From Rossellomorea marisflavi (GTDB lineage Bacteria > Bacillota > Bacilli > Bacillales > Bacillaceae_B), in contig NZ_LGUE01000001.1 of the NCBI RefSeq assembly GCF_001274775.1, forward strand, positions 1,024,334-1,088,333: 64,000 bases of DNA, written 5' to 3'. This document shows positions 52,160 through 61,733 of this stretch, piece after piece; position 1 is the first letter of the stretch; each line of letters opens with the position of its first letter. Position numbers and translations under genes: made by a program. The notes beneath the pieces are model-generated. The model did no database searches. It saw only the letters and a program-made list of their open reading frames with translations, and had not been told where the DNA came from.

Positions 52160-55100
52160 TTAACCGATGTCGATGATCAATCTCCGGTCATTCAACGTTA
52201 CTTCCTTTCCACCGGATAATGCTTCTACTTTCATCTCCCTCACCAAGACACCTTCACGTATCAGTGATTCATTGTTTTCAATCGCCTTCCGTATTTCCGG
52301 GTCTCCGTCCAACCGAAGGGAAATCCTGGCGTCTATTGGAAGATTGCGCTCTTTCCGCTCGGTCTGGATGGCCCTTATGACTTCACGAGCCAGACCTTCA
52401 AGCTTCAATTCCTCTGTGATTTCCGTATTGAGGATAACCTGATAAGAAGCATTTGCGCCCATGGAAAGCCCTTCATCTGCCACCCTCTCCACAAGAAGAA
52501 GCTCAAATGGGACAATCAATTGCTCGCCTTCGATATCCAGATGTAACGTTTCCGCTTGGACAATTTGTTCTGCTTCACTTTGACTTAATTGATCTAAATA
52601 TTTCTTGACTGCGCCGAGTTTTTTTCCTAATACGGGACCGGCTTTTTTGAAATTAAGCTTGACTTCATACGATACAAGATCATTCGATGTTTCCTGTATA
52701 AGGACCCGTTTGACGTTGATCTCTTCTTGAATGATCCTTTGATGTTTTTTTAACGCTTCACCATTTTGTTGTTCAGTAGCAATGACGGTCATTTCCGATA
52801 GAGGTTGCTTCGTTTTGATCGATTTTGCATTTCTGACGCTCCTAGCGAGTTCAACCACTTGAAGGACGGCAGCCATTTCCCTTTCGATCGATGGATCGCT
52901 GTAACCTGTTCCTCCTTTCGGATATTCGGCAAGATGGACGCTTTTGCCCGTAAGGTTAAGGTGGATATCCTCTGCAAGGAATGGGATGTAAGGTGCAGCC
53001 AGTTTACTCGTTTCCACCAGCACATGATGGAGTGTGGAGAATGCAGCAAGTTTTGAATCTGACACGCCTCCCTCCCAGAAACGATCCCGAGAGCGGCGGA
53101 TATACCAATTACTGATTTCCCCGATGAATACTTCAAGAGCCTGTGCTCCCTTGGTAAAGTCATAGCGATCCAACGCTTCACTCATCGTTTTTGATACACT
53201 GTCCAATCTAGAAAGGATCCACCTGTCCAGCAGAGTCCTTTGTCCTTGGCCTAGATCTGAATAGGTGAATGAATCGATTTTTGCATACATGGTGTAGAAC
53301 GAATGAACATTAACCAGAGTGTCTACAACCTTCGATTTCGCTTCGAGGACTACTCTTTCAGAGAACCGTTTATTATTCCAAGGTGCACTATCGGCAAGGA
53401 GAGACCATCTGAGAGCATCGGCCCCGAACGTAGTGACAAGATCCATCGGATTCAATGCGTTCCCTTTACTCTTCGACATCTTCCTCCCCTCGCCGTCTAA
53501 TATATGGCCTGTAGCAAGTACCCGCTTATAAGGAGCCTTCCCTGTGAACAAGGTGGAAACAGCCAATAAGCTGTAGAACCAGCCCCTGGTCTGGTCTATC
53601 CCTTCACAGATAAAGTCTGCAGGGAATTGCTTTTCAAATCGTTCCTTATGCTCGAATGGATAGTGCTGTTGTGCATAAGGCATGCTTCCACTGTCGAACC
53701 AAACATCAATCACTTCCGGTACACGCGTCATGGAGCCTTCACATTGATCACAGGTGAGATGGATGTGATCGACAAATGGTTTATGCAACTCAACGGAATC
53801 GATCTCTTCCACAGAGCGATTACGCAAGTCTTCGATGCTTGACGGTGCGTATTGATGACTGCAAGATTCACAGATCCAGACAGGAAGTGGTGTGCCCCAA
53901 TAGCGATTCCTGCCGATATTCCAATCCACCATATTTTCAAGGAAATGACCGAAACGGCCTTCCTTGATATGCTCAGGGTACCATTCAACTTGTTCATTAT
54001 TTTGGATGAACTGATCCTTCAACGCCGTCGTGCGGATGAACCAGCTCTCAATTGCGTAGTAAAGAAGCGGTGAATCACAGCGCCAGCAATGGGGATAGCT
54101 GTGCTCATATTTCTCTTTATGGAACAGGAGCCCTTCAGCTGCAAGATACTTCACGATATCCACGTCGCAGTCTTTGACAAACCGCCCTTGGAATGGAGGG
54201 ACGGCATCCGTATACTTTCCCTGACCATCTACGACATTCACAAATGAAAGTCCATGATCTTTCACCAGTTGGTAATCATCTTCTCCGTAAGCAGGAGCGA
54301 TATGCACGATACCTGTACCACTATCGGCAGTGACAAAATCCCCAGAAACCACAATATGTCCTTTTTCAGGACTCACAAATGGAAAAGGCGGGACATAGGC
54401 AGTTCCCTCCAATTCACTGCCCTTGAAACTGGATACGATGGGTGCTTCTTCAGAAAAATGCTTGTCTTTCAGGCTTTCGGCAACGATGTACGTATCGCCG
54501 TCACTTTTTACTTTTACGTATGTTAGCTCCGGATTAACAGCGAGGGCAATATTGGCCGGCAGCGTCCAAGGCGTGGTCGTCCAGCCGAGGATGAATTCAT
54601 TATCGCTTCCCTCGATGCGGAATTTTGCGGTAGCAGAGAGATCCTTGACATCTTTATAGCCTTGAGCAACTTCATGGGAACTGAGTGTAGTCTGACAGCT
54701 CGGGCAATACGGCGTGACCCGATGACCTTTATAAAGGAGATCCCGTTTGTGAAGGTCGCTGAGGATATGCCACACACTCTCGATATAGTCGTTCTCCAAG
54801 GTTACATACGGATCATCCATATCTACCCAATACCCTATGGCCTCAGTGAATTCCCTCCATTGCTTCTCATAGTGAAAGACGCTGTTCTTGCATTCATTGA
54901 TGAACTTTTCCACGCCATAGTCTTCGATCTGCTGTTTACCTGAGATGCCGAGCTGCTTTTCCACTTCCAGCTCAACCGGTAATCCATGGGTATCCCACCC
55001 TGCCTTGCGGTGCACCTGGAACCCTTGCATCGTTTTGTATCTTGCAACAAAATCTTTGATGACCCGTCCCAGAACATGACCGGCATGGGGCAGGCCGTTG

Positions 55101-55246
55101 GCTGTCGGTGGTCCCTCATAAAAAACAAATGTTTCTTTTCCTTCCCGCTCCGAAATTGACTTCTCAAACGTATTTGCTTCCTTCCAATAGTTCTGGATCC
55201 GCTCTTCACGCTTATGCGCTTTTTCTTTTACATCGACTGTTTTCAT
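52160..55246 (-). CDS. ileS: Isoleucyl-tRNA synthetase, IleRS2-type
   Basis: A 1028-residue class Ia synthetase. HIGH-type motif HAGH (54-57) follows [11 protein letters not shown], the editing domain (CP1) lies about 180-400, and the KMSKS motif is in [18 protein letters not shown] near 600. An anticodon-binding and C-terminal region completes it. The length and the segment [24 protein letters not shown] mark the eukaryote-like IleRS2 group, often mupirocin-tolerant; B. subtilis has the shorter IleRS1. It charges tRNA-Ile under an upstream T-box. Whether an ileS1 also exists cannot be seen. Confidence 0.93.
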   Translation of the reverse strand: MKTVDVKEKAHKREERIQNYWKEANTFEKSISEREGKETFVFYEGPPTANGLPHAGHVLGRVIKDFVARYKTMQGFQVHRKAGWDTHGLPVELEVEKQLGISGKQQIEDYGVEKFINECKNSVFHYEKQWREFTEAIGYWVDMDDPYVTLENDYIESVWHILSDLHKRDLLYKGHRVTPYCPSCQTTLSSHEVAQGYKDVKDLSATAKFRIEGSDNEFILGWTTTPWTLPANIALAVNPELTYVKVKSDGDTYIVAESLKDKHFSEEAPIVSSFKGSELEGTAYVPPFPFVSPEKGHIVVSGDFVTADSGTGIVHIAPAYGEDDYQLVKDHGLSFVNVVDGQGKYTDAVPPFQGRFVKDCDVDIVKYLAAEGLLFHKEKYEHSYPHCWRCDSPLLYYAIESWFIRTTALKDQFIQNNEQVEWYPEHIKEGRFGHFLENMVDWNIGRNRYWGTPLPVWICESCSHQYAPSSIEDLRNRSVEEIDSVELHKPFVDHIHLTCDQCEGSMTRVPEVIDVWFDSGSMPYAQQHYPFEHKERFEKQFPADFICEGIDQTRGWFYSLLAVSTLFTGKAPYKRVLATGHILDGEGRKMSKSKGNALNPMDLVTTFGADALRWSLLADSAPWNNKRFSERVVLEAKSKVVDTLVNVHSFYTMYAKIDSFTYSDLGQGQRTLLDRWILSRLDSVSKTMSEALDRYDFTKGAQALEVFIGEISNWYIRRSRDRFWEGGVSDSKLAAFSTLHHVLVETSKLAAPYIPFLAEDIHLNLTGKSVHLAEYPKGGTGYSDPSIEREMAAVLQVVELARSVRNAKSIKTKQPLSEMTVIATEQQNGEALKKHQRIIQEEINVKRVLIQETSNDLVSYEVKLNFKKAGPVLGKKLGAVKKYLDQLSQSEAEQIVQAETLHLDIEGEQLIVPFELLLVERVADEGLSMGANASYQVILNTEITEELKLEGLAREVIRAIQTERKERNLPIDARISLRLDGDPEIRKAIENNESLIREGVLVREMKVEALSGGKEVTLNDRRLIIDIG

Positions 55247-55276
55247 CTTTTACCCTCTTCCTCCTGGATAATGAAA

Positions 55277-55520
55277 CAAAAAAAATCCGCCCCTTATAAA
55301 AAGGGACGGATGTTATTCCGCGGTACCACCCATCTTCCGTACATCTGTACGGCACTCGGTCAACACAGTAACGGCTGTGCACCGATCCTGCCTATACTTC
55401 CTTCAGCAGGACTTCTCGGGGGTGATTTTCCGGAAGGTTCTCCACCGCTTCTCACCACACAGCGGCTCTCTTAAGAAGGTTTCCTTCTGTACTCTTCCCG
55501 TCATGGAATTTAAATATTTC
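55277..55520 (-). promoter_or_regulatory. Isoleucine T-box leader
   Basis: Minus-strand GGGTGGTACCGCGG (55318-55331) is the T-box. Terminator: ATCCGTCCCTT (55301-55311) pairs with AAGGGGCGGAT (55285-55295) with one mismatch, then a T run. Upstream Stem I contains GAGAAGCGGTGGAG and a specifier region GAAA-ATC-ACC (AUC at 55424-55426, an Ile codon). Uncharged tRNA-Ile should allow read-through. Confidence 0.9.
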
Positions 55521-55524
55521 CAAA

Positions 55525-55553
55525 AGAATACACCCTCGTCTTCTAAAAGTCAA
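55525..55553 (-). promoter_or_regulatory. ileS sigma-A promoter
   Basis: Minus-strand TTGACT (55548-55553), 17 nt, TATTCT (55525-55530), immediately before the T-box. Confidence 0.65.
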
Positions 55554-55576
55554 TCAATTTTTCCTTATTCATCCTT

Positions 55577-55984
55577 TCAGTATTTAAGAAAGGTGGTCAC
55601 ACTACGGTCTGTCAAATACCTTTTGGTGGCCAGGTCATTCAGCCATTTTTTTTGATTCAGCTTATAGGTCCCATGCTGATCCTGGTAGGTCTTTTGATGA
55701 AGATTCACCGTTACGGCTTCCTCTTTTCTATTCATGGCCACTCCTCCCTTTTTCCCTTCACAATATTCATACAGCTCGACTACATCACCTATTGTCATGA
55801 GCTCATTCAACAACATCAACAAAGGAAGATCATCATCATATGCCTCATAGAGATACGGCAAGGTGACAGGTACATCCTCCCTATATTGTTCCGCGGATGT
55901 CAAACCGACCCCGAACTCTTCTTCCCATCTGGCAGATTCGGCGTCGATATTCCTGATTGTGGCAACCAAAATGTGACAGGTCAC
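55577..55984 (-). CDS. Protein of unknown function
   Basis: A 135-residue acidic, soluble protein ([22 protein letters not shown]..., [31 protein letters not shown]) with no recognised family. The frame extends to 56032, but no ribosome binding site is there. AGGAAG lies 6 nt before GTG 55984, which is the likely start; ATG 55990 sits directly on that site. Confidence 0.55.
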   Translation of the reverse strand: MTCHILVATIRNIDAESARWEEEFGVGLTSAEQYREDVPVTLPYLYEAYDDDLPLLMLLNELMTIGDVVELYEYCEGKKGGVAMNRKEEAVTVNLHQKTYQDQHGTYKLNQKKWLNDLATKRYLTDRSVTTFLKY

Positions 55985-56146
55985 AAACATCTTCCTCTCA
56001 ACAATTCTAAATATAAATGGATTTATTTCCATTATGTATGGAATGACCGGTTATTTTCAAGTAATTCGTGTCGTCATTCATTTCCATGTTTAACGTTGCT
56101 CTGGAGTGGTATCTTATCGTTATCATCAAGAATAGGAGGCGATTGT

Positions 56147-56536
56147 ATGCCATTGCTTACATTCGATATAATCGAGGGAAGAGACCCTTCGAAAGTAAAA
56201 AAAATCTTGGATAGTGCCCATCAAGCAGTCCTTGAGGCTTTTGGTGTTCCAGAAAGGGACCGCTATCAGATTGTCCACCAACATCCGAAGCATGAGATGA
56301 TCATTGAAGATACGGGACTCGGTTTCAACAGAAGTGATGATGTGGTCGTCATCACCATCACGAGTAAACAACGGACCGATCAACAGAAAAAGAAATTGTA
56401 TCAATTGTTGGCTGAAAAGCTTGAGAAGGATTGCGGCATCTCTCCAGACGATCTAATGGTCTCGATCGTGACGAATCGTGATGCCGATTGGAGTTTCGGT
56501 AAAGGGGAAGCACAATTCCTTACAGGAAAGCTATAA
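56147..56536 (+). CDS. Tautomerase-family protein (4-oxalocrotonate tautomerase-like)
   Basis: A 129-residue tautomerase-superfamily protein. The catalytic Pro directly follows the initiator Met ([22 protein letters not shown]), as needed for activity. Two beta-alpha-beta units give a fused-4-OT length. The substrate is unknown. AGGAGG lies 7 nt before ATG 56147; the open frame continues upstream to 55652, but that part is not coding. Confidence 0.85.
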   Translation: MPLLTFDIIEGRDPSKVKKILDSAHQAVLEAFGVPERDRYQIVHQHPKHEMIIEDTGLGFNRSDDVVVITITSKQRTDQQKKKLYQLLAEKLEKDCGISPDDLMVSIVTNRDADWSFGKGEAQFLTGKL

Positions 56537-56546
56537 GAACGATTGA

Positions 56547-56577
56547 AGAGGCTGCCCGGCTGCAGCCTCTTTTTTTT
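56547..56577 (+). terminator. Terminator of the tautomerase gene
   Basis: AGAGGCTGC pairs perfectly with GCAGCCTCT over a 6-nt loop and is followed by eight Ts. Confidence 0.85.
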
Positions 56578-56732
56578 GTGCTCCTTTAGACGAAAAGGAA
56601 GACGATGGCTTCTACAAATCGATCAAGATGCCACTTGGAATAATTTTCGACGGATTGCTCGTGAAGCCGTGCCGCATACTTGTAAGAAGGAACAGTATTT
56701 GTGATAAACCATAATGACTATGAGGTGTCAAA

Positions 56733-57971
56733 ATGAACGATCAATCAAAAGTGAGTAACTGGTGTGTCGTCAGTATGGCCTCCATCCCGCTCGTCATGAC
56801 GCTCGGGAACTCCATGTTGATACCAGTGCTTCCGATTTTTGAAAAGAAGGTTGGCATCTCATCCTTCCAAACCAGCATGATCATCACGAGTTACTCAATC
56901 GCTTCAATCTTCCTGATTCCCATTGCCGGCTATTTATCGGATCGATTCGGACGGAAAATGGTCATCCTCCCCAGTCTTGTGTTCTCTTTGATCGGAGGTC
57001 TGATTGCAGGTTACGCATCTTGGAAAATGAGTGATCCTTTCCTTTGGATCATTATCGGAAGGGTCCTGCAGGGAATCGGAGCTGCAGGAGCAGCCCCCAT
57101 CATTCTTCCACTGGTGGGTGACCTGTACAAAGATGATGATGAGAAAACAAGCTCTTGCCTTGGCATTATTGAAACGTCCAATACTTTTGGCAAGGTGTTG
57201 AGTCCAATATTAGGAGCGGCTTTCGCGGCTTTCTTGTGGTTCCTGCCGTTTTTCTCCATCTCTTTTTTCAGTCTCATTTCCATCCTCCTTGTCATTTTTT
57301 TCATTAAAGTACCCAAGAAGAAGGATACTCCCATGGAACTTAAGGAGTTCATCCAGAAAACGAAAGGAATCTTCAAAGAGCATGGCAAATGGATTTTCAC
57401 CGTATTTACCATCGGGGCGTATGTGATGCTGGTCCTATTCGGCATTCTTTTTTACTTAAGTGATTCATTCGAAAAGATTCACCACTTGTACGGTGTGAAG
57501 AAGGGCTTTGTTCTGGCAATCCCTTTGCTCGCTCTTTGCATCGCTTCTTACATTTCAGGAAAAAACATCAAAGGAAATGTAAAAATCATGAAGGGCATTA
57601 TCTTGGGTTGTCTTGCCATTTTGACTCTTTGCGTACCATTTGTCGGGTTTCTCAGGGATCAATTGGTCTTCCTTCTCTGCCTTACAGGTTTTATCGGAAT
57701 TGCCATTGGGGCCCTACTGCCGACCTTGGATGCGTTGATCACAGAAAACATTGAAAAAGAGGAACGTGGGACTATTTCTTCCCTCTACAGTTCTTCCCGT
57801 TTTATTGGGGTGGCAGCTGGTCCCCCCCTGGTTTCGCTGGTTATGAAAAATGGATTGAATGTGAGTTTCATCGGGGCGGGACTTTTTGCCGTGATCATCA
57901 TTGCTTTGGTTATGTTTTGGATCCACACAAATGAAAAGAAGAAACCGCAGCCGGCTGAAGGTTCATCATGA
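56733..57971 (+). CDS. MFS transporter, DHA1 drug-efflux type
   Basis: A 412-residue, 12-helix MFS protein with the family loop motif GYLSDRFGRKMVILPSLV between helices 2 and 3 and GRVLQGIGAAGAAP in helix 4-5 (motif C-like, antiporters). It is probably a multidrug or metabolite exporter. GAGGTG lies 5-6 nt before the ATG. It overlaps the next permease gene by 4 nt, so the two are coupled. Confidence 0.88.
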   Translation: MNDQSKVSNWCVVSMASIPLVMTLGNSMLIPVLPIFEKKVGISSFQTSMIITSYSIASIFLIPIAGYLSDRFGRKMVILPSLVFSLIGGLIAGYASWKMSDPFLWIIIGRVLQGIGAAGAAPIILPLVGDLYKDDDEKTSSCLGIIETSNTFGKVLSPILGAAFAAFLWFLPFFSISFFSLISILLVIFFIKVPKKKDTPMELKEFIQKTKGIFKEHGKWIFTVFTIGAYVMLVLFGILFYLSDSFEKIHHLYGVKKGFVLAIPLLALCIASYISGKNIKGNVKIMKGIILGCLAILTLCVPFVGFLRDQLVFLLCLTGFIGIAIGALLPTLDALITENIEKEERGTISSLYSSSRFIGVAAGPPLVSLVMKNGLNVSFIGAGLFAVIIIALVMFWIHTNEKKKPQPAEGSS

Positions 57972-59275
57972 AGCATTCTTCAGCAGAACCTGCACTTTCG
58001 TGGTGGCACCTATCCTTGATCGGTGCTGGGGGTACGGTAGGGACCGGGTATTTCCTGGGTACAGGCATAGCCCTTAAATCGTCGGGGGGCTTCATCATCC
58101 CTGCTTTCCTAATCGCAGCATTTGCAACATGGATTGTGTACAAGCGACTTGCCACGATGACCATGGCCGATCCTTGTGAAGGATCTTTCTGTACCTACGC
58201 TGGAAAAGCATATGGAAGTTGGGCTGCCTTCCTGTGCGGCTGGATTTATTGGATTTCTACGATTTTGATCATGGGAGGGCAGTTGACCGCCCTTGGGATT
58301 TTGTCCAGGTACTGGTTCCCTTCCATTCCGCTATGGGTTTTCACCCTTATCTTTGCTGTGCTATCCATTTCAGTCGTATTACTCGGAGCAAGGGGATTTG
58401 ATATAGCGGAAGACTTTTTTTCCATCATCAAGCTCTCAGCGCTTGTGATCTTCCTATTCATCGGTGCAGCGTTGTTATCAGGGACCGGAAACCACTTCCA
58501 TTTGAATAGTTCAGTGCATTTTGATGAAGGATTCAATCGGATGAGAACTTCTCTGATCTTTGCCTTCTACTCCTTTGCCGGCATCGAAGTCATCGGTCTG
58601 ATGGCTTCTAGGCTCTCCAATACTAAAGATATACTTAAAAGTGGAAGGGTACTGATCATGTGCCTTGGCTCATTGTATGTATTGGCACTTTGGATCACAA
58701 TGAATCTGCAGGCGCCCACCCACTTTTCCAGTGAGGAAAGCCCCTTCATATCTGTCCTGAATCGGGGGAATATTCCGATTGTCGCATCATGTTTTAACGG
58801 CGTGATTCTGTTTGCCGGTTTTTCAGCATTGGCTGCAGCGTTATTCAGCGTCACCCGACTCCTACGGTCTATGGCGGATGAAGGAGAAGCCCCTGCAATC
58901 TTCAAAAAAAGATGGAAAAGGGATATCCCTCTTCCATCGCTTTTACTATCCATTGCCGGCATGGCGTGTGCCATCATCGCTTCTCAACTATTGCCGGGAA
59001 TCATTTTTGAAGCATTCATCACGGCCGCCGGTATCCTGTTGCTTTGTAATTGGGCATTCATTCTGCTTTCTTCCTTCAAACTTCTTGACAGGGACGTCAT
59101 GAGGAACGGAGTGAGCCTCGTTGCACTGGGAATCTTGGTGTTGGCCATCAGCGGAACGTTCACATTGAAGGAGAGCAGATACGGATTCTATCTGAGCATG
59201 GTGCTACTAATGGTGATCGGCCTGGCCTCCCTGTTGTTCAGGAGCATGACCTCGCACCGCTCAAAGAAGTCGTGA
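57968..59275 (+). CDS. Amino acid permease (APC family)
   Basis: A 435-residue APC-superfamily transporter with about 12 helices. The first helix carries the substrate-binding GAGGTVGTGYFLGTG motif, and FAFYSFAGIEVIGLMAS lies in helix 6. It probably imports an amino acid; which one is unknown. Its 3' end overlaps the convergent hemY gene by 15 nt, with no terminator between them. Confidence 0.87.
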   Translation: MKHSSAEPALSWWHLSLIGAGGTVGTGYFLGTGIALKSSGGFIIPAFLIAAFATWIVYKRLATMTMADPCEGSFCTYAGKAYGSWAAFLCGWIYWISTILIMGGQLTALGILSRYWFPSIPLWVFTLIFAVLSISVVLLGARGFDIAEDFFSIIKLSALVIFLFIGAALLSGTGNHFHLNSSVHFDEGFNRMRTSLIFAFYSFAGIEVIGLMASRLSNTKDILKSGRVLIMCLGSLYVLALWITMNLQAPTHFSSEESPFISVLNRGNIPIVASCFNGVILFAGFSALAAALFSVTRLLRSMADEGEAPAIFKKRWKRDIPLPSLLLSIAGMACAIIASQLLPGIIFEAFITAAGILLLCNWAFILLSSFKLLDRDVMRNGVSLVALGILVLAISGTFTLKESRYGFYLSMVLLMVIGLASLLFRSMTSHRSKKS

Positions 59276-60649
59276 AGACAGCTGCTCTGCTGTCTTCTTT
59301 CCATTTTGAATGCAGGCACCAATGCCCACACCGTAATAGGAAGCACCCGCTAACATGACCCCGGGAAATTCAACAGCAAGGCTTGATTCCAATTGTCTTA
59401 CTGATTGTGCATGTTCCAGGTTGTAATTGGGCATCAGGCCGGACCAGTCTGTTACTTCTTTTTGAATGGGCTGTACCCCTTTGAGTCCCATCGTCGCTTC
59501 TATATCCCTAAGAGCTGTGTGAAGCAACTCTTCCTGGGTGAGATGTTTAATTTCTGCCCAGTGGGGATTGGAATCCTTATAGAAAAGCCTGACGAGGAGC
59601 TGACTATTCACAGACGTGTGTTTCCATTTTCTGCTTGTCCACGTGCAGGCGTCGCTTTTCACTCCACCTTGTTCTTTTGCGACGATGAACCCTGTACCAT
59701 CTGCAGGCAATACGGTATCAGGAAGGTCGAATCCAAGGTAAATGCTTTTTAACGATTTCGTTTTAAGAAGGGAAAAGCCTTCATTCAGTTCCGGGTGGTT
59801 GAGAACTCCCCTTGCACGATTGTGTGGAATGGCAAGGACGGTTGCATCCGCGGATATGGTTTCACCATTGGTGAGTTCCAATGAATACATACGACCCGAT
59901 TTTTTCAGGCTCTCGAGGCCGATCCCCTTGTATTTTTCTGCGTTCGGCGTGCATTCATCCAGCCGATTGATGATGGCTGATAATCCGGTTTTAAACGAAA
60001 CAAATTTCTTGTTGGATTTCCCCTGATGTTTTTCACGGTTGATCCATAGCCCCTTCATGATACTGCCATAAGCATTCTTATAATCTAATAAGTATGGCAG
60101 TGTGGAAGACATGCTCAGTGTATGCAAGTCCCCTGAATATACCCCTGATAGAACAGGTGCAATCTGGTTTTGTACGAGCTCTTTTCCTAAGAAAAACTCC
60201 AGGAAATCCCCGATGGAATCTTCCTTTGTGAACGTGTCATTCTCCGTTTCGTAATCCAGTAGTGCAGCCCTTTTTCCTTCGTCGGAAATCAGCGTACTCT
60301 CCATCAGGGAAGTTCTCGTCATGGGAATTCCAAACACTGAATCTGTTGGAATTTTATGTAGTGTGTCCTGCGTGTAGATGAACGATGTACCCGTTTCGTT
60401 ATATACAAGTTCATCCATGAGCCCTAATTCCCCGACAAGCTCGAGGACCCCCGGGTGTCTTGACACAATTGAATCGGCACCGACTTCCATGATGAAGGGA
60501 TCCGAAGAGATCGACTGGATTTTACCTCCAAGCATATTTTCTCCTTCAATCAATATCAGTCTTACGTCCTCACCTTTCAAGTATTCCTGAAGGTAGTATA
60601 GTGTCGTAAGGCCGGTGATACCTCCACCCACAACTGCCACTGTCTTCAT
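59261..60649 (-). CDS. hemY: Protoporphyrinogen/coproporphyrinogen III oxidase
   Basis: A 462-residue FAD enzyme of heme synthesis, in Firmicutes acting as coproporphyrinogen oxidase (CgoX). The dinucleotide-binding site is VAVVGGGITGLTTLYYL, with ENMLGGKIQS, and the C-terminal FAD segment is GVMLAGASYYGVGIGACIQNG. It stands apart from hemEH, so it may be a second copy. GTG 60658 opens the frame, but GGAG lies 8 nt before ATG 60649. Confidence 0.9.
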   Translation of the reverse strand: MKTVAVVGGGITGLTTLYYLQEYLKGEDVRLILIEGENMLGGKIQSISSDPFIMEVGADSIVSRHPGVLELVGELGLMDELVYNETGTSFIYTQDTLHKIPTDSVFGIPMTRTSLMESTLISDEGKRAALLDYETENDTFTKEDSIGDFLEFFLGKELVQNQIAPVLSGVYSGDLHTLSMSSTLPYLLDYKNAYGSIMKGLWINREKHQGKSNKKFVSFKTGLSAIINRLDECTPNAEKYKGIGLESLKKSGRMYSLELTNGETISADATVLAIPHNRARGVLNHPELNEGFSLLKTKSLKSIYLGFDLPDTVLPADGTGFIVAKEQGGVKSDACTWTSRKWKHTSVNSQLLVRLFYKDSNPHWAEIKHLTQEELLHTALRDIEATMGLKGVQPIQKEVTDWSGLMPNYNLEHAQSVRQLESSLAVEFPGVMLAGASYYGVGIGACIQNGKKTAEQLSSRLL

Positions 60650-60762
60650 CTCGTTCACTCCAAACCGCTTTATTCATTCTATACATACGGTACCATGATT
60701 GACCGGGTTATACGAGTGATTCACTTCATTTTGTGTGTCTGAAATCGCACATTAAACCAAGT

Positions 60763-60790
60763 TGACAACTTGGTATACTTGGTTTATACT
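60763..60790 (+). promoter_or_regulatory. S-box transcript promoter
   Basis: TTGACA (60763-60768), 16 nt, TATACT (60785-60790), just upstream of the riboswitch. Confidence 0.75.
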
Positions 60791-60803
60791 ATATTTCATA
60801 TAA

Positions 60804-60954
60804 CGCTTATCAAGAGAGGCAGAGGGAATGGCCCTATGAAGCCTCAGCAACAGGTTCCAAATCGGGATACTGTGCTAATTCCACAAGCAGGTGCTTGAAA
60901 GATGAGTCGAAGAGTCCGGGCAATCCTTCTTCTTATCCTGAAGAGGGATTTTTA
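60804..60954 (+). promoter_or_regulatory. SAM-I riboswitch (S-box) with terminator
   Basis: The aptamer shows the S-box blocks in order: CTTATCAAGAGAGGCAGAGGGA, TGGCCC, ATGAAGCC, CAGCAAC, TGCTAATTCC and GAAAGATGAG (60804-60908). The expression platform is AATCCTTCTTC (60922-60932) pairing with GAAGAGGGATT (60940-60950; one G-U), followed by TTTTT. High SAM should terminate transcription before the small downstream gene. Confidence 0.92.
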
Positions 60955-60987
60955 TATCCTCTTCCCAACCATTCATGAGGAGTGAGT

Positions 60988-61188
60988 ATGATGGAAACCA
61001 CGCAAAGAAGGAATGAATTGATCAATAAGTTGATCGTGCACAAAGTGTACAAAAAAGGAGAAAGACAGCTGTTCGAATTGACCCTCGAAGAATTGGAAGA
61101 AGAGTTTAGAAGCGTAAAAAAAGAATGCCATCCCCATACGGAGTCGGGCTCCATCCATTGGATCAATTGCAACAAAGTAACCGATTAG
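60988..61188 (+). CDS. Small FbpA-like basic protein under S-box control
   Basis: A 66-residue protein (RRNELINKLIVHKVYKKGER, then QLFELTLEELEEEFRSV, ending with CHPHTESGSIHWINC). The pattern resembles the Fur-regulated basic protein FbpA family, small iron-sparing proteins of bacilli. GAGGAGTGA lies 5 nt before ATG 60988 and 8 nt before ATG 60991; either could start. It is the only gene between the SAM riboswitch and a terminator, so it seems to be the riboswitch's sole target. The family match is from memory and needs checking. Confidence 0.65.
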   Translation: MMETTQRRNELINKLIVHKVYKKGERQLFELTLEELEEEFRSVKKECHPHTESGSIHWINCNKVTD

Positions 61189-61220
61189 ACCGACGATGTC
61201 TTCCACATAAAGTAAGGTTG

Positions 61221-61254
61221 AACCATTCAATGATGAGGCATTGAATGGTTTTTT
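61221..61254 (+). terminator. Terminator of the S-box-controlled gene
   Basis: AACCATTCAA pairs perfectly with TTGAATGGTT over a 10-nt loop and is followed by TTTT. Confidence 0.8.
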
Positions 61255-61271
61255 ATCGTTTGGTCCGTCTT

Positions 61272-61733
61272 TCACTCTTTTCCGACCGCGGCAATCCCCA
61301 ATGCATGATGTTCCCATAGCGTCCTGGTTACCCATTCTTCATCCTTTAACCGACAGTTGATTATGAGGATGATTTCAGATGGTTGATGATGATCTGCCAA
61401 AATCTGATTCCTCTCTTTGATCTTCAACAGTATCAGGTCGATGAGGAAACCAAGGACCAATCCGCTCCCTGCCCCGATCAACCCCCAGTAGATCGGCCCC
61501 CATTCCAAAGTAAACCCACGACTTGTGGCAATAACCGAAAAGATCACGGCAAGGAACATGCCTTTATTGAGAAGGGAATGACCATCTGAATAATGGATGG
61601 AGTCAAAGAGCCTTGTTTCTCTCTGCCTGCTTTCAAGGGGAATGGCATATAGATCATCCACCCCCTTCTCTTCAAGCTTGACGATGGTCATTTCGATGTA
61701 GGAAGAATGATTGAACGATGCGATGATTTGCAT
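61272..61733 (-). CDS. Membrane protein of unknown function
   Basis: A 153-residue protein with a soluble N-terminal alpha/beta region, two membrane helices (about 55-72 and 78-103: NKGMFLAVIFSVIATS and YWGLIGAGSGLVLGFLIDLILL) and a short C-terminal soluble part. No family is recognised. Its start overlaps the stop of the upstream membrane protein gene by 1 nt, so the two are co-translated. Confidence 0.65.
   Translation of the reverse strand: MQIIASFNHSSYIEMTIVKLEEKGVDDLYAIPLESRQRETRLFDSIHYSDGHSLLNKGMFLAVIFSVIATSRGFTLEWGPIYWGLIGAGSGLVLGFLIDLILLKIKERNQILADHHQPSEIILIINCRLKDEEWVTRTLWEHHALGIAAVGKE

Noticed and set aside
55652..56146. N-terminal extension of the tautomerase frame
   Set aside because: It overlaps the divergent gene, has no start signal, and the catalytic Pro must follow the Met at 56147.
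56585..56722. Minus-strand 43-codon open stretch (ITNTVPSYKYAARLHEQS...) between the tautomerase and MFS genes
   Set aside because: The composition looks protein-like and could be a gene remnant, but there is no start codon or ribosome binding site and no recognised family.
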